From Patescibacteria group bacterium (GTDB lineage: Bacteria > Patescibacteriota > Minisyncoccia > UBA6257 > 02-FULL-45-10c): a stretch of DNA of 8,799 nt. The position numbers and the translations under genes were made by a program. The DNA lies in the NCBI GenBank assembly GCA_018896875.1, contig JAHILT010000065.1, positions 1-8,799 on the forward strand, given 5' to 3'. A model generated the notes under the pieces. It worked only from the letters and a program-made list of their open reading frames with translations. It was not told the origin of the DNA and made no database searches. Positions 1-4,652 of the stretch are shown one piece after another (positions within the stretch are counted from its first letter, which is position 1; each line of letters begins with the position of its first letter).

Positions 1-130
1 CTCCTGCCTTGCACGCCTCCTCTACTATTTTTTTCGCTTTACTAAAACTCTGATTGTGATTTCCAGAAATTTCAGCAATCACAAAACAAGATTCCCTCTC
101 TCCAATTTTTTTATTTCCAATCTTAATCAT
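1..130 (-). CDS. pseI: Pseudaminic acid synthase PseI, N-terminal fragment cut by window edge
   Basis: Reading leftward from the ATG at 130-128 gives 43 residues before the window ends, starting MIKIGNKKIGERES and continuing CFVIAEISGNHNQSFSKAKK. The IAEISGNHN stretch (residues 18-26) is the N-terminal signature of the NeuB/PseI sugar synthases, and the SGNHN form is typical of PseI, whereas sialic acid synthases usually read GVNHNGD. The family condenses phosphoenolpyruvate with a six-carbon amino sugar, here presumably 2,4-diacetamido-2,4,6-trideoxy-L-altrose, to give pseudaminic acid in the cytoplasm. The rest of the TIM barrel and the C-terminal antifreeze-like domain lie outside the window. 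It follows a strong terminator, so it probably has its own promoter within 131-177, although no convincing one is visible and there is no Shine-Dalgarno sequence before the ATG. The family call is firm; the substrate call leans on the motif and on pseB/pseC nearby. Confidence 0.85.
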   Translation of the reverse strand, partial: MIKIGNKKIGERESCFVIAEISGNHNQSFSKAKKIVEEACKAG

Positions 131-177
131 AATATTAATAATATGTAATATAACAAAAAAATAAACAAATAAGTAAC

Positions 178-207
178 AAAAAGCCCTAATTTTAATTAGG
201 GCTTTTT
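178..207 (-). terminator. Rho-independent terminator after the formyltransferase gene
   Basis: A perfect GC-containing hairpin: the arm GCCCTAATT (183-191) pairs with AATTAGGGC (194-202), flanked by five A on one side (178-182) and five T on the other (203-207). On the minus strand this reads as a stem followed by a run of U, so it ends transcription coming from the formyltransferase gene. The A/T flanks make it symmetric, so it could also act on the plus strand, but no plus-strand gene precedes it. The last three codons and the TAA stop (198-196) of the formyltransferase lie inside the hairpin. Confidence 0.88.
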
Positions 208-798
208 ATGTATGGAGTTATGGTTAAGATTCAACTGCAATTCAGACAATGAAGTGTCCCATCCTTTTTTTAACAAATATTCAAAAGCGATCCGATTTTT
301 CATTAAATGAGATGTCCCTTCTCCGACTTGCTTTTTTCTGTCATTTTTTCCACTTTTAATTTTTTGCCAAATCTCACAAAAAAGATTTTGAATCTCCTTG
401 TGCAATTTAACATACGAAGTGCTCAAAGTATCATTATTGGAAAAAACAACTTTTTTTTGGGCAACAATATCACCAGTATCAACTCCTTCATTAATATAAT
501 GAATAGTGACTCCTTTCGGCGTTCCTTCTACATGGCTCCAAAAATTAGGATCAGCGCCTTTATTCCAAGGCAAAAAACTAATATGCAAATTAATTATTCC
601 CAATTTAGGGATAGAAATAATATCGTTTTTTAAAATAAAATAATAATTATAGCTGATAATAATATCTGGCTTTATTTGAAGCGCAAAATCATAAGAAATT
701 TTTTCCGCGCAAGAAACAACTTCATTATTATCCTTTGAAAGAAATTCCTCTAATTTATCGCTTTCCTGATTATTGCCTTTTAAATATAGAATCTTCAT
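196..798 (-). CDS. Small formyltransferase of surface amino-sugar loci
   Basis: A 200-residue protein of the formyl transferase fold (methionyl-tRNA and glycinamide ribonucleotide formyltransferase family). Visible signature: INLHISFLP with Asn70 and His72, then GVTIHYINEGVDTGDIVAQ with Asp107. These three are the family's Asn-His-Asp catalytic set, which transfers formyl from N10-formyltetrahydrofolate to an amine. It is much shorter than methionyl-tRNA formyltransferase (about 310 residues) and lacks room for that enzyme's C-terminal tRNA-binding domain. Together with its neighbours, this points to N-formylation of an amino sugar. The ATG at 798 has the best Shine-Dalgarno sequence in the window. 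A 97-bp gap separates it from the upstream glycosyltransferase gene, and a terminator overlaps its 3' end, so it may be its own transcription unit or the operon's last gene. The exact sugar is inferred: the pseudaminic acid amine, or the product of the second aminotransferase. Confidence 0.82.
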   Translation of the reverse strand: MKILYLKGNNQESDKLEEFLSKDNNEVVSCAEKISYDFALQIKPDIIISYNYYFILKNDIISIPKLGIINLHISFLPWNKGADPNFWSHVEGTPKGVTIHYINEGVDTGDIVAQKKVVFSNNDTLSTSYVKLHKEIQNLFCEIWQKIKSGKNDRKKQVGEGTSHLMKNRIAFEYLLKKGWDTSLSELQLNLNHNSIHKKP

Positions 799-802
799 AA
801 AT

Positions 803-809
803 CCTCCTT
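803..809 (-). promoter_or_regulatory. Strong Shine-Dalgarno sequence of the formyltransferase gene
   Basis: On the minus strand the sequence reads TAAGGAGGATTTATG, a full AAGGAGG core four bases before the ATG. It fixes the start of the formyltransferase. The other genes of the window show no comparable site. Confidence 0.85.
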
Positions 810-820
810 ATCAATGAGCT

Positions 821-848
821 ATTTTAAACTTTAAATATTTAAACACAA
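821..848 (-). promoter_or_regulatory. Possible sigma-70-type promoter for the formyltransferase gene
   Basis: On the minus strand, TTGTGT (848-843; three of six matches to TTGACA) is followed after 16 bases by TAAAAT (826-821; five of six matches to TATAAT). It lies in the 97-bp gap, just upstream of the strong ribosome binding site. The 14-bp AT palindrome TTTAAATATTTAAA (830-843) lies between the two boxes, overlapping the -35 by one base. The region is so AT-rich that such matches arise easily, so this is only a candidate. Confidence 0.22.
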
Positions 849-895
849 GAATTTTAAATTAGCAAATTATTTTAATCTATTCAAAATACCAATAA

Positions 896-1576
896 CTAAT
901 ACGAACGTATTTTATTTATTTTATCAATACATTCTGGAAAAAAATCTTTTAACTGCTGAATTCCCTGTTCTACTCTTTTGTAATCGCCTGTTAAACTAGC
1001 GCTTCTTCTGTAATAAATATAGAAAGGAGTCTTTATATGAAAACCTTGCCAATTTGGATTTTTAAGAAAAAGGGCATATTCTGGAAAAAATAATTGCTCA
1101 TTATAACAGCCAGATTTAATTAATTTTTCTCTTCTAAACATAACACCACCCGCAATTGTTTCAAAAACATTTTTTGGAGAAACTATTTTTCTCTGACCAT
1201 TAGATTCTTCGTAATAGTCAGAATACACGAAATCAATATTCGAATCTTTATCTAAAACAGAAACTAATTCTTTTAAAATTCCTGGTGCGAAAGAATCGTC
1301 ACCATCCAATTTTATAACATATTCCCCTAACGCGCTTTTAAAACCCGTATTTGCCGCCTTCACAGCGCCCTGATTTGATTGATTAATAATTCTTATTTCT
1401 TTGGAATATTTATTCAAAACATCAAGAGTTTTATCAGTTGATCCATCGTTTACAACAATGATTTCCATATCTTCTTTTGGAAAATCCTGATCCAAAACAC
1501 TTTGGATAGCTCTGTCCGCCAAATCCTCAAAATTAAAAACTGGAATAATTACAGATATTTTAAATTTATTCTCCAT
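896..1576 (-). CDS. Family 2 (GT-A) glycosyltransferase
   Basis: A 226-residue cytoplasmic enzyme with the classic GT2 N-terminal domain: ISVIIPVFN at residues 7-15, the nucleotide-binding NDGSTD at 43-48, and the metal/sugar-nucleotide-binding LDGDD at 90-94 (DxD motif). A later GGVMFRRE segment and the YYRRSASLTGD near residues 188-198 suit the acceptor-side part of the domain. No transmembrane segment is visible. It is short for the family, essentially one catalytic domain. The ATG overlaps the last 11 bases of the upstream FemAB-like gene, which suggests translational coupling. Position in the cluster suggests that it transfers a sugar onto a glycan or protein carrying the product of this pathway, but donor and acceptor cannot be read from the sequence. 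The fold call is firm; its role is inferred. Confidence 0.9.
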   Translation of the reverse strand: MENKFKISVIIPVFNFEDLADRAIQSVLDQDFPKEDMEIIVVNDGSTDKTLDVLNKYSKEIRIINQSNQGAVKAANTGFKSALGEYVIKLDGDDSFAPGILKELVSVLDKDSNIDFVYSDYYEESNGQRKIVSPKNVFETIAGGVMFRREKLIKSGCYNEQLFFPEYALFLKNPNWQGFHIKTPFYIYYRRSASLTGDYKRVEQGIQQLKDFFPECIDKINKIRSY

Positions 1577-2648
1577 AATAATCTTTGTATTTTTTTTCTA
1601 ATTGTATTCTCCTTTTTTTAGAATAATCCAAATCATAAAATTTTTCACCCCTAAAAAGCGGGTATTTCTTACCTCCAAAACCGGCTTTAAAGAAAGAAAT
1701 GTTTAATTCTTTCTGCGAATAAACATCTTCAGAAATAATCGGCAAAAAATTCCAACCCGTTTCATAATATTTAAAGCCTTTGTTTTTAAGATACTTAATA
1801 GTTTCCCATTGTAATAAGTGTCCAACTCCTCTTTCTTTTTTAAAATCAGGAAGAGTAGCGCTAAAACCATAATAAGATTTATTCTTATAACATAAAATAA
1901 TAATCCCTGAGATATAATTACCCCCGCGTTTTATCATTATTAAGATAGCAAATCCATCCTTAATCAATTCAAGGGTATTTTTCCATCTTTTATCGTTACC
2001 AACCTTCTTGCCAGCAGCGGAAAAATAAATATCTTTATATTTATCAAATATTTCACTGGATATGTTTTCTTTATCAAAAAAGACAACTTCCTGATCTTTA
2101 TTCTTAAGAGCAAATTTAATATCCGATTTGTGCCCCTTTCTCATACCTCTCAAAATACTATCTTCCTCCAAAGACAAATCAATTATATTCGTAGCAAGAG
2201 AACTATCATTAAATCCAAACTCCAATAAAGGATTAGATTTATAAAAGTCATTTAGTAACGGCTCAATAAGCGGATCAATAAAAAATCGACTATAAGAAAT
2301 TTTGTGATTTTTAGCCCTATTGTCAATTTCTTTAAATATAAGCTTTATTATTTCATTTTTAAGAGAATCTGGAATTGAATTTAATAAAACTGGAAAAGGG
2401 ATACTATTCCCTCCCATTTCAAACTCCATTAAACCTGCTTCGTCAGGAATAGGCTGCGCTATCAGCGGAATAACGGCTAATAATTTACCATCTTCAATAA
2501 CCCCAAAAGATAAGTTTAAATTACTGTCCCCATTCTCTTCAGAAAATTTAATCCAATGACTGGTATGCCGAAGCCATGCTGAATCTGATTTTAAACAAAA
2601 ATTGTCCCATTCTTGTTTATTTATTTCTGAAAAATCAACAATTTTCAT
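1566..2648 (-). CDS. FemAB/GNAT-like acyltransferase, candidate sugar N-acyltransferase
   Basis: A 360-residue protein from the ATG at 2648. The frame is open to an earlier ATG at 2693, but the family-like N-terminus is MKIVDFSEINKQEWDNF, and the earlier start would overlap the upstream gene by 35 bases. Features of the FemAB-like double-GNAT family: the R-K-G-H-x-x-D-I-K helix at about 170-178, a long segment GVGHLLQWETIKYLKNKGF (274-292) followed by KYYETG, and FKAGFGGK at 320-327. Relatives transfer amino acids or acyl groups, for example in peptidoglycan bridge formation, and many unassigned members sit in polysaccharide loci. It directly follows the cytidylyltransferase (10-bp gap) and overlaps the glycosyltransferase by 11 bp. 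The usual single-domain PseH acetyltransferase (roughly 180 residues) is not seen in the window, so this protein may acylate the 4-amino group instead, or may modify the finished sugar. The family is likely; the substrate is unknown. Confidence 0.75.
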   Translation of the reverse strand: MKIVDFSEINKQEWDNFCLKSDSAWLRHTSHWIKFSEENGDSNLNLSFGVIEDGKLLAVIPLIAQPIPDEAGLMEFEMGGNSIPFPVLLNSIPDSLKNEIIKLIFKEIDNRAKNHKISYSRFFIDPLIEPLLNDFYKSNPLLEFGFNDSSLATNIIDLSLEEDSILRGMRKGHKSDIKFALKNKDQEVVFFDKENISSEIFDKYKDIYFSAAGKKVGNDKRWKNTLELIKDGFAILIMIKRGGNYISGIIILCYKNKSYYGFSATLPDFKKERGVGHLLQWETIKYLKNKGFKYYETGWNFLPIISEDVYSQKELNISFFKAGFGGKKYPLFRGEKFYDLDYSKKRRIQLEKKYKDYYGE

Positions 2649-2658
2649 TAAAAATTTA

Positions 2659-3327
2659 TTATTTGCTAGACAAAATTTTTTCAACCTTCGCAAAATCTTC
2701 TGGATAATCTACATCAATATTTTCTCCTTTTTCCATTATTAAAACATCTGCTTTATCAGCCAAAAGCTGTTTTTCTAAGACAGATGTTTTGCTCAAATAA
2801 ATAGCTCCATTTTCCTTAACTAATGGTTCCTGAAACTGACTACAAAGCAATTCAATTGGATAAAGTCTCTTCCATTTCCCTTTTATTTCTTTCCAATAAT
2901 GCCCCTTATCATAAGTACCGCTAAAAACAGAATCTGAATCTTTTTCTAGCGCAATATTTATAGCCTGCTCAATTCTTTCTGATTTCAAAAGAGGCGAAGT
3001 CGCATAAACTAATAAAGCATAATCAGCAACATAGCCTTCTTTTTCTTCTAATTCCTTTAGAGTATGCTGTATGACCTCCAAAGAAGTCGTATGGTCAGCA
3101 CATAAACTAGCAGGTCTCAAAAAAGGAACATCCGCGCCATACTTCTTGGCAATTTCAGCTAATTCTTTTGATTCAGTGGTTACCACGACCCTATCCACCG
3201 ACTTAACTTTCAAAGTAGATTCAATTATATATGCCATCATTGGTTTTCCCGCCAAGTTTTTAATATTTTTATTAGGAATTCTGGTAGAATTCCCCTTCAC
3301 AGGAATAATAGCAACTATTTTTTTCAT
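2659..3327 (-). CDS. pseF: CMP-nonulosonate (pseudaminate-type) cytidylyltransferase
   Basis: A 222-residue enzyme of the NeuA/PseF/LegF cytidylyltransferase family, which joins CTP to a nonulosonic acid to give the CMP-activated donor. Visible signature: the nucleotide-binding loop AIIPVKGNSTRIPNKNIK (6-23) with LAGKPMMAY after it, VVTTES at 49-53, PFLRP at 68-72, NGAIY at 173-177 and the metal-binding DVDYPED at 205-211. The loop is slightly unusual: most members read ARGGSKGIP or ARGGSKRIP, here VKGNSTRIP. Length is normal for the single-domain form. Its ATG overlaps the stop of the GT-B-like gene as ATGA (3327-3324), indicating translational coupling. The pse symbol rests on co-occurrence with pseB, pseC and pseI. 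From sequence alone, a legionaminic- or sialic-type specificity is possible. Confidence 0.87.
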   Translation of the reverse strand: MKKIVAIIPVKGNSTRIPNKNIKNLAGKPMMAYIIESTLKVKSVDRVVVTTESKELAEIAKKYGADVPFLRPASLCADHTTSLEVIQHTLKELEEKEGYVADYALLVYATSPLLKSERIEQAINIALEKDSDSVFSGTYDKGHYWKEIKGKWKRLYPIELLCSQFQEPLVKENGAIYLSKTSVLEKQLLADKADVLIMEKGENIDVDYPEDFAKVEKILSSK

Positions 3328-4343
3328 AGGTTTTTAATTAAATTAATTATATTTTTAGTCGCATTTGGAATTATTAAATCTTGCGCTTGTTTTTTTAACA
3401 CTATAAAATTTCCGTTAAAATATATTTTTAATATCTTCTTAAGATCTGCTTTCTTTGTTACTAGCTTACTCAAGCCAAACTTATTACTAATTAAAAAATC
3501 TTTTGTTTTTAAATTTGGCTGATAACTTATCACTTTTTTGCCAGCAATTGCCGCTTGAAAAAGAACCATAGAATTCATTCCAATAACAAGCCCTGCTCGT
3601 GAAATATTTTTTTCAATTGGGAATTTACTCTCTATTTTAATATTGCGAGATTTATTCAAATATTTATCAAATTTTCCACTATCCTCTTTTGGATGAAGTC
3701 TAATTATAACCTTAAAATCAGCCATTAAGTCATCTAATACTTCAAGCAAATCATTCAAAACTCCAAATTCATCATAGCCAAACTCGCTCTTCTTTAAAGG
3801 CTGAGAAATAAAAAGAACTGTTAATTTATCTTCAATGCCCTTTTTGATATTTTTTTGAAAATAGTCAAAATGCGGATTACCAGTAACCTTAATCATCTTA
3901 GAATTAAATCCTTCAGCAATCATTTCTTTCTTAGCATTCTCATCCATAATGCAAATCAAGTCTGGTAAATATACAAAATCTTTTTTGTCTCCAGAAAACC
4001 TTTCCCAATAATGAGCCCAATAATCAAGAATATAAATACTCTTCGCTCCAAGACCCCTAACTGTAAATAAAATTTTCTTGTCAAATCTAGGTCCTAAACT
4101 CGTACCACTTATGAAAAAATCTGGTTTAAAATTATTAACTACGCTATGTAAATCTTTATCATTCAATAAATCTGCGTCAATAAACTTTATTTTTTCTTTT
4201 TTAAAAATTTCTTTGGACGGTCCGCCAATTAAACAAAGTAATTTGCATTTCTTGTCCGCTAAAAGATTTTTTACAACAGGTAATATAGCGTTTCCACCGC
4301 CAGCATCAAAAGCACTAAATAAAACTTTCCTTGTCCCCCACAT
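3324..4343 (-). CDS. GT-B-like protein in the PseG position (glycosyltransferase or UDP-sugar hydrolase-like)
   Basis: A 339-residue soluble protein that looks like a two-domain GT-B fold. The N-terminal Rossmann-like start is KVLFSAFDAGGGNAILPVV (residues 6-24), followed by FFISGTSLGP (77-86), YILDYWAHYW (104-113) and KVTGNPHFDYF (152-162). In the second half are IIRLHPKE (213-220), with an HP pair like that in several bacterial sialyl-, Kdo- and glycerophosphate-transferases, and GMNSMVLFQAAIAGKKVISY (255-274), which resembles the nucleotide-binding part of UDP-GlcNAc 2-epimerase-like proteins. It lacks the GLGHVxRC-type start of canonical PseG. It sits just before the cytidylyltransferase and overlaps it by 4 bp. 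It could replace PseG, or could be the transferase that uses the CMP-sugar. The start must be the ATG at 4343 because an in-frame TAA lies two codons upstream. That ATG and the first three codons (M-W-G) come from the inverted repeat of the GIY-YIG cassette. Confidence 0.62.
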   Translation of the reverse strand: MWGTRKVLFSAFDAGGGNAILPVVKNLLADKKCKLLCLIGGPSKEIFKKEKIKFIDADLLNDKDLHSVVNNFKPDFFISGTSLGPRFDKKILFTVRGLGAKSIYILDYWAHYWERFSGDKKDFVYLPDLICIMDENAKKEMIAEGFNSKMIKVTGNPHFDYFQKNIKKGIEDKLTVLFISQPLKKSEFGYDEFGVLNDLLEVLDDLMADFKVIIRLHPKEDSGKFDKYLNKSRNIKIESKFPIEKNISRAGLVIGMNSMVLFQAAIAGKKVISYQPNLKTKDFLISNKFGLSKLVTKKADLKKILKIYFNGNFIVLKKQAQDLIIPNATKNIINLIKNL

Positions 4344-4352
4344 AGTTTATAT
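4334..4352 (+). repeat. Left copy of 19-bp inverted repeat
   Basis: Reads TCCCCCACATAGTTTATAT on the plus strand. It pairs with the complement of 4616-4634 with a single mismatch (position 4345, G here where the other copy reads A). It contains the TAA stop of the GIY-YIG gene (4349-4347) and the ATG start of the GT-B-like gene (4343-4341). Confidence 0.92.
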
Positions 4353-4604
4353 CTCCAAGGTATAATGTAGCCTCTCTTTGAGTCTATATAAACCTTGTTT
4401 ATGTAATTTTAATGCCTTTTCACGACTAAAAGCATCTTGCTTTGAAATATAGGCTTCGCAATATATCAATTTCCATGGCATATGTTTCTTAGTATAAATT
4501 GATTTTCCTTGGTTATGTATTAATAATCTCTTTTTTAAATCAGATGTACAACCAATATATAAACTTTTGTTTTTTAACGATTGTAATAGATAAACACAAT
4601 ACAT
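4347..4604 (-). CDS. Small single-domain GIY-YIG endonuclease
   Basis: An 85-residue protein, essentially only the GIY-YIG nuclease domain, of the type often annotated UPF0213/YhbQ-like. In order: the GIY-equivalent CVY (residues 3-5), YIG (16-18), the DLKKRL helix with the conserved Arg26, H30-N31, WKLIYCE (44-50), and DAFSREKALK with Glu62, the likely metal-binding acid. The family cuts or nicks DNA; most stand-alone members have no assigned role. The start chosen is the ATG at 4604, since M-Y-C-V-Y-L-L fits the family. A TTG at 4616, four codons earlier, lies in the repeat and is less likely. No Shine-Dalgarno sequence precedes it. It interrupts a sugar operon with which it has no functional link and is bounded by inverted repeats, so it is probably a selfish or mobile gene. 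Its stop is 3 bp from, and in the same frame as, the next gene's start. Confidence 0.88.
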   Translation of the reverse strand: MYCVYLLQSLKNKSLYIGCTSDLKKRLLIHNQGKSIYTKKHMPWKLIYCEAYISKQDAFSREKALKLHKQGLYRLKERLHYTLEI

Positions 4605-4652
4605 ATTCAAAATCAATATAAATTATGTGGGGGATGGCTACAATATCTCCAA
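4349..4652. repeat. 10-bp direct repeat (4349-4358 and 4643-4652)
   Basis: ATATCTCCAA occurs at 4349-4358, in the 3' end of the GIY-YIG gene, and again at 4643-4652, in the 3' end of the aminotransferase gene, 294 bp apart in the same orientation. As a result both proteins contain Leu-Glu-Ile at their C-terminus. It may mark the insertion event or be chance in AT-rich DNA. Only the two 10-bp copies are meant; the interval between them is not repeated. Confidence 0.35.
4616..4634 (-). repeat. Right copy of 19-bp inverted repeat
   Basis: On the minus strand it reads TCCCCCACATAATTTATAT, matching the left copy at 18 of 19 positions. It begins 3 bp after the TAG stop of the aminotransferase gene (4640-4638) and ends 11 bp before the ATG of the GIY-YIG gene. 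In the transcript this arm comes first and is complementary to the start region of the GT-B-like gene. Confidence 0.92.

Larger units (their letters stand above)
4334..4634. mobile_element. Putative 301-bp GIY-YIG cassette bounded by inverted repeats
   Basis: The small endonuclease gene is enclosed by two inverted copies of TCCCCCACATARTTTATAT (4334-4352 and the complement of 4616-4634), identical at 18 of 19 positions. Nothing else occupies the interval. The outer flanks (CCTTG on the left, TGGCT on the right) do not form an obvious target duplication at these ends. The cassette lies between two sugar genes that elsewhere in the window are tightly packed. Both ends carry an outward-reading ATGTGGGGG. 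This layout suggests a nuclease-encoding unit that moved in, perhaps with the nuclease cutting or nicking the target. It is not a recognised IS family and has no transposase; the mobility claim is inference from the repeats. Confidence 0.5.

Noticed and set aside
131..177. Promoter for pseI with a TATATT box at 147-152
   Set aside because: No -35 at proper spacing; the interval is almost pure A/T so a 5-of-6 match is expected by chance.
307..633. Plus-strand open frame opposite the formyltransferase, and similar ones at 2320-2559, 3071-3337, 4078-4365, 5151-5357, 5860-6042 and 6962-7168
   Set aside because: All lie antisense to genes with clear family motifs, have no recognisable domain and no ribosome binding site of note; they reflect complementary-strand coding bias.
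830..843. Perfect 14-bp palindrome TTTAAATATTTAAA as an operator
   Set aside because: It consists only of A and T in an AT-rich gap, where such palindromes are common; kept only as a note in the promoter entry.
2649..2693. Longer start for the FemAB-like gene at the ATG at 2693
   Set aside because: The extra 15 residues (MRRLKKFCLANNKFL) are simply the other frame of the pseF 3' end and are not family-like; the ATG at 2648 gives a normal N-terminus and a 10-bp gap.
4361..4366. TATAAT on the plus strand as a promoter -10
   Set aside because: It is inside the GIY-YIG coding sequence (His-Tyr-Thr codons), has no convincing -35 and no plus-strand gene follows.
4605..4616. TTG start for the GIY-YIG gene at 4616
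   Set aside because: It adds only M-I-L-N before the family-like MYCVYLL, and the TTG touches the inverted repeat; the ATG at 4604 is the better start.
4329..4639. Target-site duplication directly flanking the inverted repeats
   Set aside because: The bases outside the repeats (CCTTG left, TGGCT right) do not form a direct repeat at any offset of one or two bases.
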